Shown in pieces: positions 26,491 to 35,735 of a stretch of 64,000 nt of DNA. Both the position numbers and the translations under genes were made by a program. Under the pieces are notes generated by a model. It was not told where the DNA came from. It did no database searches and worked only from the letters and a program-made list of their open reading frames with translations. Positions within the stretch are counted from its first letter, which is position 1, and each line of letters opens with the position of its first letter. This DNA comes from DATDAH01 sp963792205 (GTDB lineage Bacteria; Actinomycetota; Acidimicrobiia; Acidimicrobiales; DATDAH01), in contig CAWBVI010000004.1 of the NCBI GenBank assembly GCA_963792205.1, positions 434,001 through 498,000 of the forward strand. Reading direction: 5' to 3'.

Positions 26491-26963
26491 ACCTCCGTTA
26501 CGCCCTCGAGGTGAACGGCGACCGCCACCAGGTCGAGGACGCGTGGCTGGGCGAGAGCCTCCTCAACGTCCTCCGCGACCGGCTCGACCTCCCGGGCAGC
26601 AAGAACGCCTGCGAGGAGGGCGAGTGCGGCTCCTGCTCGGTCAAGGTCGCCGGGACGCTCGTGTGCTCCTGCCTGGTGCTGGCCGCGTCGGCCGTCGACC
26701 AGCCCATCGAGACCATCGAGGCCCAGGAGCACGACGGTGCGCTCTCCGCGGTGCAGGCGGCGTTCGTCGACGAGGGCGCTGTGCAGTGCGGGTTCTGCAC
26801 GCCCGGCCTGGTCATGGCCGTCGACGACCTGCTCGACCGGGACCCGGATCCGACCGATCTCGCCATCCGCGAGGCCATCTCCGGGAACCTGTGCCGCTGC
26901 ACGGGCTACGGCCGCATCATCGAGGCGGTCCGGGTCGCAGCCCGGCAGCGGAGGGAGGGATGA
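26487..26963 (+). CDS. Molybdenum hydroxylase [2Fe-2S] subunit (CoxS-like)
   Basis: 158-residue two-cluster ferredoxin subunit. Plant-type cluster: CEEGECGSCSVKVAGTLVC. Second cluster: QCGFCTPG and CRCTGYGRI. It relays electrons from the molybdenum site to FAD. Overlaps both neighbours by 4 nt (GTGA, ATGA), giving a coupled CoxM-CoxS-CoxL-type operon. Confidence 0.92.
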   Translation: MNLRYALEVNGDRHQVEDAWLGESLLNVLRDRLDLPGSKNACEEGECGSCSVKVAGTLVCSCLVLAASAVDQPIETIEAQEHDGALSAVQAAFVDEGAVQCGFCTPGLVMAVDDLLDRDPDPTDLAIREAISGNLCRCTGYGRIIEAVRVAARQRREG

Positions 26964-29119
26964 CCGACACCGCGGCGCCCGTCACCACGGCACCGCCGGC
27001 GATCGGCACCAGCGTCCCCCGTCCGGACGGCGTGCCCAAGGTGCGGGGGCGGTTCGCCTTCGGCTCCGACCTGTGGGCCGACGACGCCCTGTTCGGGCGC
27101 ACGGTCCGTGCCCCCCACGCCGCGGCCCGCATCCGCTCGATCGACATCGGCCCCGCCCTCGCCGTCCCTGGCGTGTATGCGGTGCTGCTGGCCGACGATG
27201 TCCCCGGCGAAGCCGACTACGGCCTGGATCGGCTGGACCAGCCCGTGTTCGCGTCGCAGGTCATCCGCTATCACGGGGAGGCCATCGCCGCCATCGCCGC
27301 CGACCACCCCGAGACCGCCCGTCGGGCCGAAGCGGCGATGGAGGTCGACTACGAGCTCCTCGAGCCGATGGTCGACCCCGAGCAGGCGGCCGAGGCCGAG
27401 CCGATCCACCCGTTCGGCAACGTGTTCCGCGCGCTGGTCATCCGCCACGGCGACCCCGACGCCCACGGCGAGGTCGTCGTGGAGGGCACCTACGAGGTCG
27501 GCATGCAGGACCAGGCCTTCATGGGCCCGGAGTCGGGCATGGCCATCCCGGCCGAGGATGGCGGCGTCGACCTCTACGTGTCGACCCAGTGGCTGCACTC
27601 CGACCGGGACCAGGTGGCGGCCTGCCTCGGCCTTCCGCCCGAGAAGGTGCGCCTGACCTTGGCCGGGGTCGGTGGTGCGTTCGGCGCCCGCGAGGACCTG
27701 AGCCTCCACGTGCACGCCTGCCTGTTGGCGCTCCGCACCGACCGGCCGGTGCGCATGAGCTACACCCGGATCGAGTCGTTCGTCGGCCACGTCCACCGCC
27801 ACCCGGCCCGCATGCACTACCGCCACGAGGCCGACCGCGACGGGCGCCTGGTCCGGGTCGACGCCCGCCTGCTGTTCGACGGCGGCGCCTACCAGTCCTC
27901 CTCCGCCGCCGTCCTGGGCAACGCCTCCTGCTTCGCCGGGGGCCCGTACCTGGTGCCCAACGCCGTGATCGACGGGAAGGTGGTGCGGACCAACAACCCG
28001 CCCTGCGGCGCCATGCGGGGCTTCGGCGCCGTGCAGACCGGCTTCGCCGTCGAGTCCCAGATGGACAAGCTGGCTGCCGCCCTCGACCTGGACCCGGTCG
28101 AGCTCCGGCTGCGCAACGCGCTGAAGCCGGGCGACGAGCTGCTCACCGGCCAGGTGATCACCGGGACCGCTCCGGTGGCCGAGGTGATCCGGGCCTGCGC
28201 CGACCACCCCCTGCCGCCCCCGCCGGGGGACGACGTGCTCGACCGCCCTGGCGGCGCCGGACTCACTGCCGACGCCCGGGACATCCGCCGAGGCGTCGGC
28301 TTCGCCGTCGGGTTCAAGAACCTGATGTTCTCCGAGGGCTTCGACGACTACTCCACCGCCGCCTGCCGGCTGGAGAACGGGGTCGTGACGGTCACCTGTG
28401 CCTGCGCCGAAGTCGGCCAGGGCTTCGTCACCCTCGTCCGCCAGATCGCCCATGAGGTGCTCGGGGTCGACGACGTGGTCCTGGCCCCGGCCGACACCAC
28501 CATCGGCTCGGCCGGCTCCACGTCGGCCAGCCGCCAGACGTGGATGTCCGGCGGGGCCGTGCAGGCCGCCTGCGAGGCCGTGAAGCGCCGGATCGACGAG
28601 GGCGCCACGGGCGTCATCGACGAGACGGTGACGTTCCGCCACGCCGCCACCTCACCGCTCGACGAGAACGGGCAGGGCGATGCCCACGTCTCCTTCGCCT
28701 TCGCCGCCCATCGGGCCGTGGTCGACGTCGATCCCGAGCTGGGGCTGGTCCGGGTCGTCGACATGACCACGGCGCAGGACGTCGGGCGGGTGCTCAACCC
28801 GCTCCAGGTCGTGGGCCAGGTCGAGGGCGGCACGCTGCAGGGCGTGGGCCTGGCCGTGATGGAGGAGATGAAGCTCTCGGGGGGAAAGGTGCTGAACCCG
28901 ACGTTCACCGACTACCTCCTGCCCACCGCCCTCGATGCTCCGGACGTCCGCATCGCCGCCCTCATCGAGGAGCCCGAGCCCGGTGCCCCGTTCGGCGCCA
29001 AGGGCGTGGGTGAGCCGCCCACGTTGTCGTCGACCCCCGCCGTCGCCGCCGCCATCCGGGCCGCCACCGGCCGCGAGCTCCCCCGGGTCCCCATCCGCCC
29101 CGAGGACATCTGCCTCTGA
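26960..29119 (+). CDS. Molybdenum hydroxylase large subunit (xanthine dehydrogenase family)
   Basis: 719-residue molybdopterin cytosine/guanine dinucleotide-binding subunit that hydroxylates a heterocycle or aldehyde. Motifs: GGAFGAREDLSLH, TNNPPCGAMRGFGAVQTGF, GQGFVTLVRQIAHE, and the catalytic Glu in AKGVGEPPTLSS near the C-terminus. ATG 26960 overlaps the Fe-S gene stop. It lacks a CO-dehydrogenase-type active-site loop, so a purine or other N-heterocycle is more likely than CO. Neighbour genes favour a purine-like substrate. Confidence 0.88.
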   Translation: MTDTAAPVTTAPPAIGTSVPRPDGVPKVRGRFAFGSDLWADDALFGRTVRAPHAAARIRSIDIGPALAVPGVYAVLLADDVPGEADYGLDRLDQPVFASQVIRYHGEAIAAIAADHPETARRAEAAMEVDYELLEPMVDPEQAAEAEPIHPFGNVFRALVIRHGDPDAHGEVVVEGTYEVGMQDQAFMGPESGMAIPAEDGGVDLYVSTQWLHSDRDQVAACLGLPPEKVRLTLAGVGGAFGAREDLSLHVHACLLALRTDRPVRMSYTRIESFVGHVHRHPARMHYRHEADRDGRLVRVDARLLFDGGAYQSSSAAVLGNASCFAGGPYLVPNAVIDGKVVRTNNPPCGAMRGFGAVQTGFAVESQMDKLAAALDLDPVELRLRNALKPGDELLTGQVITGTAPVAEVIRACADHPLPPPPGDDVLDRPGGAGLTADARDIRRGVGFAVGFKNLMFSEGFDDYSTAACRLENGVVTVTCACAEVGQGFVTLVRQIAHEVLGVDDVVLAPADTTIGSAGSTSASRQTWMSGGAVQAACEAVKRRIDEGATGVIDETVTFRHAATSPLDENGQGDAHVSFAFAAHRAVVDVDPELGLVRVVDMTTAQDVGRVLNPLQVVGQVEGGTLQGVGLAVMEEMKLSGGKVLNPTFTDYLLPTALDAPDVRIAALIEEPEPGAPFGAKGVGEPPTLSSTPAVAAAIRAATGRELPRVPIRPEDICL

Positions 29120-29121
29120 CG

Positions 29122-30020
29122 TCAGGCGAGGGCGTCGTCGATGGAGAAGCCGTCGGGCACCTCGAGGTAGCCGCCGGTGAGCGTAGCTGCGGATCAGGGG
29201 CTCCCAGGACGGGCGCTCGGCGATGAGGCCGCGCAGCTCGGCGACGCCCGCGTCCACGGCGCCGGAGGAGATCAGGGCGCCGGCCCGGAGGAAGAGCAGG
29301 TTGCCCTCGCCGGGGAGGGTCCGAAGCGCCCCGTCGACCGTGGCCAACGCTTCGTCGGCGTGCCCTTCGGCCAGCTGATCGAACCCGTCGGAGAAGCCGG
29401 CGAAGGCGTCGGCCGCGTCGAGCAACCGGTCGAGGTCGCCGAGCGGATCGTCGCTGCGGTCGACCCGGAGGTCGACCACGGTTCCCGCCGCCGGCTGTTC
29501 GGCGGGCGTGCCCTCGACGACGAGGAGGGCCGCGGACATGTGCCCCCGGCCATCGCCCCCTGCGGCCTCGCCGGCGTGCAGCGCCGCCACCAGGCGACGG
29601 GCCAGCGGCCCCGTCGCCGCCTCGTAGGCCTCGGCGATCGCGCCCCAGACGTCGGCCGTGCTGAGCATGTTGCCCTGGGCCGAGAAGCCCGTCACCGGTC
29701 ACGTGGCCGGCGTGGTCGATGCAGCGCTCACCGGTGAGCGTGGCGGACGTCCCGTCGGCGCCGACCACCCCGACCTGGCGGACGGCGAACATGTCGTCGG
29801 CCGCCTGGGCCGCCGCCAGCGCGGCCGCTGCGTCCGCCCCCTCGGCCAGGGCGTCGAGGCACCGCGGCCCGTAGGCCGCCTCGGCCTCCGCCTGGGTGGC
29901 GACCGCCCCGATGCCCGGCCGGGCCCACGGCACGATCGACCCGACGGCGAAGAAGCAGGTCTGCACCGCGATGCCCAGCTCGCCGGTGTCCGGATCCCGG
30001 GCCACGATCGAATACGTCAT
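29122..30020 (-). pseudogene. DUF1028 family protein, two frameshifts
   Basis: About 298-residue DUF1028 protein (Ntn-hydrolase-like fold, function unknown). ATG 30020 begins MTYSIVARDPDTGELGIAVQ, typical of the family. One extra C in 29688-29690 shifts the frame in GDGFSAQGNML, and a second shift near 29171-29180 separates the body from the expected end YLEVPDGFSIDDALA, which stops at 29122. Restored, it is full length. A GAGACT box lies 6 nt before the ATG and element E4 lies directly upstream of it. Its stop and that of the opposing gene form CTGACGTCAG. Confidence 0.7.
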
Positions 30021-30035
30021 GGGCCAAGTCTCGCC

Positions 30036-30085
30036 GTTCTGGGCATGCCCCTGCCTCACGGGTGAGCGAACACCATGCCCAGAAC
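30036..30085. repeat. Palindromic element E4 (first tandem unit)
   Basis: 50 bp, arms GTTCTGGGCATG/CATGCCCAGAAC, 16 nt upstream of the DUF1028 start codon. Followed after exactly 13 nt by E5. Confidence 0.9.
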
Positions 30086-30098
30086 GAGACCACACCGC

Positions 30099-30148
30099 GT
30101 TCTGGGCATGCCCCTGCCTCACGGGTGAGCGAACGCCATGCCCAGAAC
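30099..30148. repeat. Palindromic element E5 (second tandem unit)
   Basis: 50 bp, differs from E4 at one position (CACC versus CGCC before the right arm). The spacers after E4 and E5 are near-identical 13-mers (gagaccacaccgc, gggaccacgccgc). Confidence 0.9.
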
Positions 30149-30161
30149 GGGACCACGCCGC

Positions 30162-30183
30162 GTTCCGGGCCACGCCAGGACCG
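30162..30183. repeat. Decayed third tandem unit after E5
   Basis: GTTCCGGGCCACGCCAGG begins exactly 13 nt after E5, where the next unit of a 63-nt period should start. It resembles the left arm with several changes and then loses similarity. Confidence 0.45.
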
Positions 30184-30189
30184 GGGTGG

Positions 30190-31061
30190 AGGGTTCGAAG
30201 GTGCTGGGGTCGTGTTGCCGAGGCGTCGGCGGCGCGCGCACGGCTGGTCGCGACTGGCTCGACGCGCTGCCCGGCGTCGGTCGCCGAGCTGGCAGAACGG
30301 TGGTCGCTTGACCGTCGGCGCCACCCTTCGAGCCCGGGGGGAGACGGCCTGGGTGGCGCCCGTCCGGGACGAGGACGGTCCCGACCTCGTGCTGAAGGTC
30401 GGGCTCGCCCACCCGGAGGCACGCCACGAAGCCGCCGGCCTGCGGGCTTGGGACGGCGCCGGCACGGTTCGCCTGGTCGGTTCACCGCACCGATTCGCCG
30501 GTGCGACCGCCGCCCTGCTGCTCGAGCGGTGCCAGCCGGGCACGCCGCTGTCGAGCGCAACCCGAGCCCGAGCAGGACGAGTCGTCGCCGGCCTGCTCCG
30601 TCGTCTGTGGCGCGAGCCGGATCGCCGGGTCGGCTTCCCGACCCTGCAGGGCGATGTGCGACCTCTGGGCCGACGAGTTCGAGCCGAAGGCGCCCCCGAC
30701 CTCGACCCCGGCCTGGTCCGGGAGGGCATAGCGCTGTTCCGCTCGCTCGCCGGCCGACCGCCCCGCGACTCGGCCCTCCTCGCCACCGACCTCCACGCCG
30801 GCAACGTGCTGGCCGCCGAACGCGAGCCGTGGCTGGTGATCGATCCCAAGCCCCACGTCGGCGACCCGACCTACGACGCCCTCCAGCACCTGCTCAACTG
30901 CGAGGGCCGCCTTCACGCCGACCCGCTCGGACTCTGCCGCCGCTTGGCGACCTGGCCGGGCTCGACGCGGATCGCCTCCGCTCTGGCTGTTCGCCCGCTG
31001 CGTCCAGGAGTCACCCGGATGGCCGGGCCTCGCCGACGTCGCCCGTCGCTTGGCGCCGTAG
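30190..31061 (+). pseudogene. Aminoglycoside (streptomycin 6-) phosphotransferase-like pseudogene
   Basis: Remains of an APH(6)-family kinase spread over all three frames. Fragments in order: DWLDALPG, VAELAERWSL, LTVGATLRARGETAWVAP, a long intact stretch DLVLKVGLAHPEARHEAAGL, MCDLWADEFE in another frame, ATDLHAGNVL with the catalytic Asp/Asn and VIDPKPHVGDPTYDALQHLL, then DLAGLDADRL and LWLFARCVQESPGWPG to a stop at 31061. At least six frame changes in 0.87 kb point to inactivation. The start is unclear. It lies between the tandem palindromes and the catabolic operon. Confidence 0.65.
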
Positions 31062-31078
31062 CCGGGCAGACTGGGCCG

Positions 31079-32320
31079 GTGCTCGACACCCTCCGGGTGG
31101 ACGGTGAGCGGCTGCGGAAGCGGCTGGCCACCCTGGCCGAGATCGGTGACACCGGCGACGGCGGCAACTGCCGGCTGGCGCTGACCGACGACGACAAGGC
31201 GGGCCGCGACCTGGTGGTCGAGTGGATGGAGGAGCTGGGCCTGGAGGTCCGGATCGACGCCATCGGCAACGTCGTCGGGCGCCGGGCCGGCCAGGACGAC
31301 GACCTCGCCCCGGTCATGACCGGCAGCCACATCGACACCGTCGCCACCGGCGGTCGTTACGACGGGAACCTCGGCGTGCTCGGCGGCCTCGAGGTGGTGG
31401 CCACCCTGAACGAGGCCGGCGTCACCACCCGGCGACCCCTGGAGGTGGCGTTCTTCACCAACGAGGAGGGCGCCCGGTTCAGCCCGGACATGCTCGGGAG
31501 CATGACCTACGCCGGGGGGCTCCCCCTCGAGGAGGCGCTCGACCGCACCGACCCCGACGGCGTCGTGCTCGGCGACGAGCTCGACCGCATCGGGTACCGG
31601 GGAAGCGTCCCCGTCCCCGGCCCGGCGCCCTACGCCTTCGTCGAGCTCCACATCGAGCAGGGTCCCGTGCTCGAGCGGCAGGGCCAGACGATCGGCGCGG
31701 TCACCGGGGTCCAGGGGATCTCGTGGCAGGAGCTCACCGTCCGCGGGCAGGCGAACCACGCCGGCACCACCCCCATGTCGATGCGCCACGACGCCGGGTA
31801 CGCCGCGGGCGAGATCACCCGTCGGGTCCGGCAGCTGGTGGGCGAGGTCGGCGGGGCCCAGGTCGGCACGGTGGGGGTGATCGACCTCGAGCCGGGCCTG
31901 ACCAACGTGGTCGCCCGCAAGGCCCGCCTGACCGTCGACCTGCGCAACACCGACGAGGCGCAGCTGCAGGACGCCGAACGCCGCCTCGCCGTCCACGTCC
32001 AGGAGGTGGCCGACGGCGAGGGCGTCACCGTCGAGAGCCGGACGACCGCCCGCTTCGAGCCCGTGACCTTCGACGAGCGGATCGTCGACCTGGTCGAGGC
32101 GACGGCGACGAGACTGGGGCACTCGGTGCACCGCCTCCCCGCGGGGGCCGGCCACGATGCCGGGCTGCTGGCCGGCGTCTGCCCGGCCGGCATGGTCTTC
32201 ACGCCCAGCCACGACGGCATCAGCCACAACCCGGCCGAGCACACCGAGCCCGACGACCTCGACGCCGGCGGCAACGTGCTCCTCCAGGTCCTGCTGACGT
32301 TGACCGAGGACGGCCTGTGA
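31079..32320 (+). CDS. M20 family carbamoylase (N-carbamoyl-L-amino acid/allantoate amidohydrolase)
   Basis: 413-residue zinc-dependent amidase of the HyuC/AllC type. Metal ligands: GSHIDTVATGGRYDGNLG, TNEEGARF, and His in SHNPAEHT; dimerisation-domain signature ANHAGTTPMSMRHDA. It removes a carbamoyl group, giving amino acid, CO2 and ammonia. GTG 31079 with a weak CAGACT -10 box 6 nt upstream starts the seven-gene operon; TGATG overlaps the next start. It occupies the place of the M20 enzyme YgeY in the E. coli cluster, though its sequence style is HyuC. Confidence 0.87.
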   Translation: MLDTLRVDGERLRKRLATLAEIGDTGDGGNCRLALTDDDKAGRDLVVEWMEELGLEVRIDAIGNVVGRRAGQDDDLAPVMTGSHIDTVATGGRYDGNLGVLGGLEVVATLNEAGVTTRRPLEVAFFTNEEGARFSPDMLGSMTYAGGLPLEEALDRTDPDGVVLGDELDRIGYRGSVPVPGPAPYAFVELHIEQGPVLERQGQTIGAVTGVQGISWQELTVRGQANHAGTTPMSMRHDAGYAAGEITRRVRQLVGEVGGAQVGTVGVIDLEPGLTNVVARKARLTVDLRNTDEAQLQDAERRLAVHVQEVADGEGVTVESRTTARFEPVTFDERIVDLVEATATRLGHSVHRLPAGAGHDAGLLAGVCPAGMVFTPSHDGISHNPAEHTEPDDLDAGGNVLLQVLLTLTEDGL

Positions 32321-33201
32321 TGCGCGTCGCCGCCGCCCAGCTCGGGCCCATCGCCCGCGACGACAGCCGGACCGAGGTCGTGGACCGCCTCCTCGCCCTG
32401 CTCCGGAAGGCCGCCGACGACGGGGCCGACGTCGTCGCCTTCCCCGAGCTGGCGCTGACCACGTTCTTCCCCCGCTGGGCCCTGGAGGGGGACGAGCTCG
32501 ACGCCTTCTACGAGACCGAGATGCCGAGCCCGGAGACCAAGCCGCTGTTCGACGAGGCCGCCCGGCTCGGGGTCGGCTTCGCCCTCGGCTACGCCGAGCT
32601 CGACGACGGTCACCGGTGGAACACCACGGTGCTGGTCGACGGCGACGGCTCGATCGTGGGCCACTACCGCAAGGTCCACCTCCCCGGCCACGAGGAACCC
32701 GAGGACTGGCGGCCGTTCCAGCACCTCGAGCGGGCCTACTTCGAGCCGGGCGACGGCTTCTCGACCTGGGACGCCTTCGGCGCCCGGGTCGGCCTGGCCA
32801 CCTGCAACGACCGCCGTTGGCCCGAGACCTATCGCGTGCTCGCCCTGCAAGGGGCCGAGCTGGTGCTCATCGGGTACAACACGCCGGTCCACTACCCCCC
32901 CGACCCCGCCCAGGACCGCTTGGCCGGCTTCCACAACCGCCTGGTCCTCCAGGCCGGTGCCTACCAGAACGGGATGTGGGTGGTCGGCGTGGCCAAGGGC
33001 GGTGTGGAGGAGGGCGTCGAGCTGCTGGCCGAGAGCTGCATCGTGGCCCCGTCGGGTGAGATCGTGGCCGAGGCGACGACGGCGGGCGACGAGGTGATCG
33101 TGGCCGACGTCGACCCGGCGGCGTGCGCCCACTACCGCGAGACCCTGTTCGACTTCGCCCGCTACCGCCGACCCGAGATCTACCGGAGCATCTGCGAATG
33201 A
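32320..33201 (+). CDS. Carbon-nitrogen hydrolase, N-carbamoyl-D-amino acid hydrolase type
   Basis: 293-residue nitrilase-superfamily amidase. Catalytic triad: Glu in AFPELALTTF, Lys in YRKVHLPG, Cys in LATCNDRRWPETYR; the last motif is characteristic of N-carbamoyl-D-amino acid hydrolases. Second carbamoyl-removing enzyme in the operon, of an unrelated fold and opposite usual stereopreference to the M20 enzyme. ATG overlaps the upstream stop (TGATG); its own stop overlaps the next ATG (ATGA). Confidence 0.88.
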   Translation: MRVAAAQLGPIARDDSRTEVVDRLLALLRKAADDGADVVAFPELALTTFFPRWALEGDELDAFYETEMPSPETKPLFDEAARLGVGFALGYAELDDGHRWNTTVLVDGDGSIVGHYRKVHLPGHEEPEDWRPFQHLERAYFEPGDGFSTWDAFGARVGLATCNDRRWPETYRVLALQGAELVLIGYNTPVHYPPDPAQDRLAGFHNRLVLQAGAYQNGMWVVGVAKGGVEEGVELLAESCIVAPSGEIVAEATTAGDEVIVADVDPAACAHYRETLFDFARYRRPEIYRSICE

Positions 33202-35735
33202 CCTCTTTCACGCTCAACGGACAACCGGTCGAGGTACCCGACGACCGGGACCACCTCCTCGTGGCCCTCCGCGAGGACCTCGGGATCATCTCGGCCAAGG
33301 ACGGCTGCGCGCCGTCGGGCCAGTGCGGTTGCTGCACGGTGCTGCTCGACGGCAAGGCGGTCGTCGCCTGCCAGGTGTCGTTGGAGAAGGCCGCGGGGCG
33401 GGAGGTCGTGACCCTCGAGGGCATCGAGGAGCGGGACCGCTACGCCGACGCCTTCGCCGCCACCGGGGCGCTGCAGTGCGGCTTCTGCACGCCCGGCATC
33501 CTCGTGCGGACCAAGGCCCTGCTCGAGAAGGAGGGCCTGACCAGGGACAAGGCCGCCCGCCACCTCGGCGCCCACCTCTGCCGCTGCACCGGCTACATCA
33601 AGATCCTGGACGCCATCGAGGCCCTGGCCCGGGGCGAGTCGCCGACCCCCACCCTCGACGGCGGCGTCGGCGCCTCGCCGATGAAGCACCAGGGCACCGA
33701 GCTCTCGGCCGGGAGCCGGCCGTTCATCGACGACCTGGCCCCCGACGGCCTGCTCCACGCCGTGCTCCGCCTCGCCGACCACGCCCGGGCCGACGTCGTC
33801 CGCATCGACACCGCAGCGGCCGAGGCGGTGCCGGGCGTCGAAGCGGTGTTCACCGCCGCCGACGTGCCCGGCGAGCTGCGGGTCGGGCTGATCCACACCG
33901 ACTGGCCCGTGTTCATCCCCGAGGGCGGGCGGACGTCCTACCTGGGCGATGTGCTCGCGGTGGTGGTCGCCGACCGCCGGGCTACCGCCGAGCAGGCGGC
34001 CGCCCTGGTCGACGTCACCTACGAGGTCCTCCCGCCGATGGTCGACGCCGAGGCCGCGTTGGCCAGCGCCGAGGACGCGGTCTGGGGCCTCGACGGCAAC
34101 GAGCTGTCCCGCTCGACCTACGCCCGGGGCGGTGATGTCGAGGCCGCGCTGGCCGCGTCGGCCCACGTGGTGCGCGAGACGTTCGAGACCCAACGGGTCG
34201 AGCAGGCCTTCCTCGAACCCGAGTCGACCCTGGCCGCCCCGCGGCCCGACGGTGTGCTCCACGTGTGGTCCGGCGGGCAGGGGGTGTGGGACGACCGGGA
34301 CCAGATCGCCTCCGTGCTCGGGCTCGCCCCCGAGCAGGTCGAGGTCGAGCTGGTCTCCAACGGGGGCGCCTTCGGCGGCAAGGAGGACATGGCCAACCAG
34401 GCCCAGACCGCACTGGCCGCCCACCTCCTGCAGCGCCCGGTCAAGTGCACGCTCACGCGCGAGCAGTCGCTGCTGATCCACCCCAAGCGCCACCCCATCC
34501 GCCTGGCCTTCGAGGCCGGCAGCGACGTGGACGGCCGGCTCACCGCGCTGCGGGCCCGGATGATCGGCGACTCGGGGCCCTACGCCTCGGTGGGGATGAA
34601 GGTCCTCGAGCGGGCCGCGGGCCACGCCGGCGGGCCCTACGCCTGGCCCGTCATGGACGTGGAGTCCGTCGCGGTGCGCACCAACAACCCGGTGTGCGGC
34701 GCGTTCCGCGGCTTCGGCGCCAACCAGGCCCAGTTCGCCACCGAAGGCGTGCTCGACCGGCTGGCCGAGCGGGTCGGCATCTCCGGCTGGGAGATCCGGG
34801 CCCGCAACGTCATCACCCCCGGTGCCCTGTGGGGACCGGGGCAGCGCATGGACGACGGTTGCCTCGGCGCCCGGGCCTGCCTCGATGCGGTCCGTCCCGC
34901 CTATGACGCCGCGGTGGCGGAGGGCCGCCCGGTGGGCGTCGGCCTCGGCCTGAAGAACGCCGGCCTGGGCAACGGCCTGGTCGAGGTGGCCAAGGCCGTC
35001 GTCCGCTTCGACGAGGACGGCTCCGTCGAGGTCCGGCACTGCTGGACCGACATGGGCCAGGGCGTCGACACCGTGGCCCGCCAGGTGGCGGTCGAGGAGC
35101 TCGGGATCGACGCCGCCCGCATCCGGGTCCCGGTGGACACCAGCCGGGAGCTGGGCACGGGCCAGACCACCGGGAGTCGCGGCACGATCATGTGCGCCGG
35201 CTCCGTGGCCGACGCCTGCGCCGCGGCCCGGGCCGACGGCTGCCGACCGGGCATCGACTACCCGGGCGAGTACCGGGTCGACTGGACCAACTCGCTCAAC
35301 GACGGCGTGGCGGAGCCGGTGATCCACTCGACGTTCGGCTACGCCGCGCAGCTCGTCACCCTCGACCCTGACACCGGTGAGGTCGAACGGGTGGTGGCCG
35401 CTCACGACGTCGGCCGGGCCGTCAACCCGATCCTGTGCGAGGGCCAGATCGAGGGCGCCGTGCACATGGGCCTCGGCTACGCCCTGTCCGAGGACTTCCC
35501 GGCTGACGACCAGGGCCGGCCCACCAACCTGACCCTGCGCAGCCTGGCCATCATCCGGCCCAAGGACATGCCGCCCGTGGACGTGATCCTCATCGAGTCG
35601 CCCCAACCCGACTCGCCCTACGGGATCAAGGGCGTGGGCGAGATCGGCCTCGTGCCCACGGCCGGCGCGGTCGCCGCCGCCCTGCACTCGCGTGACGCCG
35701 TCTGGCGCAACCGCCTCCCCATGTCCGTCGAGTGA
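33198..35735 (+). CDS. XdhD-like fused [2Fe-2S]/molybdopterin oxidoreductase
   Basis: 845-residue protein joining a two-cluster Fe-S domain (residues about 1-155: CAPSGQCGCCTVLLDG, CGFCTPG, CRCTGYIKI) to a molybdopterin domain (about 165-845: NGGAFGGKEDMANQ, NNPVCGAFRGFGANQAQF, DMGQGVDTVARQ, catalytic Glu in IKGVGEIGLVPT). No FAD domain is present, as in E. coli XdhD/YgfN, so the CoxM-like protein at 25693 or the LLM flavoprotein may accept electrons. No in-frame TGA suggests selenocysteine. Purine hydroxylation or dehydroxylation is inferred. Confidence 0.88.
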   Translation: MTSFTLNGQPVEVPDDRDHLLVALREDLGIISAKDGCAPSGQCGCCTVLLDGKAVVACQVSLEKAAGREVVTLEGIEERDRYADAFAATGALQCGFCTPGILVRTKALLEKEGLTRDKAARHLGAHLCRCTGYIKILDAIEALARGESPTPTLDGGVGASPMKHQGTELSAGSRPFIDDLAPDGLLHAVLRLADHARADVVRIDTAAAEAVPGVEAVFTAADVPGELRVGLIHTDWPVFIPEGGRTSYLGDVLAVVVADRRATAEQAAALVDVTYEVLPPMVDAEAALASAEDAVWGLDGNELSRSTYARGGDVEAALAASAHVVRETFETQRVEQAFLEPESTLAAPRPDGVLHVWSGGQGVWDDRDQIASVLGLAPEQVEVELVSNGGAFGGKEDMANQAQTALAAHLLQRPVKCTLTREQSLLIHPKRHPIRLAFEAGSDVDGRLTALRARMIGDSGPYASVGMKVLERAAGHAGGPYAWPVMDVESVAVRTNNPVCGAFRGFGANQAQFATEGVLDRLAERVGISGWEIRARNVITPGALWGPGQRMDDGCLGARACLDAVRPAYDAAVAEGRPVGVGLGLKNAGLGNGLVEVAKAVVRFDEDGSVEVRHCWTDMGQGVDTVARQVAVEELGIDAARIRVPVDTSRELGTGQTTGSRGTIMCAGSVADACAAARADGCRPGIDYPGEYRVDWTNSLNDGVAEPVIHSTFGYAAQLVTLDPDTGEVERVVAAHDVGRAVNPILCEGQIEGAVHMGLGYALSEDFPADDQGRPTNLTLRSLAIIRPKDMPPVDVILIESPQPDSPYGIKGVGEIGLVPTAGAVAAALHSRDAVWRNRLPMSVE

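Noticed and set aside
26960..29119. Aerobic CO dehydrogenase
   Set aside because: The large subunit lacks a visible CO-dehydrogenase active-site Cys loop, and neighbours are purine/hydantoin enzymes.
30036..30183. Tandem palindromes with short spacers as a CRISPR array
   Set aside because: Only two clear units plus a remnant, 13-nt spacers that are nearly identical, 50-bp repeats and no cas genes.
30062..30310. Open frame through E4/E5 as an N-terminal extension of the kinase or M20 enzyme
   Set aside because: It consists of the palindromes read as protein followed by the kinase pseudogene; no homology, and the M20 enzyme has its own GTG at 31079.
30190..31061. Functional streptomycin resistance gene
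   Set aside because: At least six frame changes break the phosphotransferase in the given sequence.
33198..35735. Selenocysteine-containing xanthine dehydrogenase
   Set aside because: The family is sometimes called selenium-dependent, but there is no in-frame TGA; any selenium would be a cofactor, which sequence cannot show.
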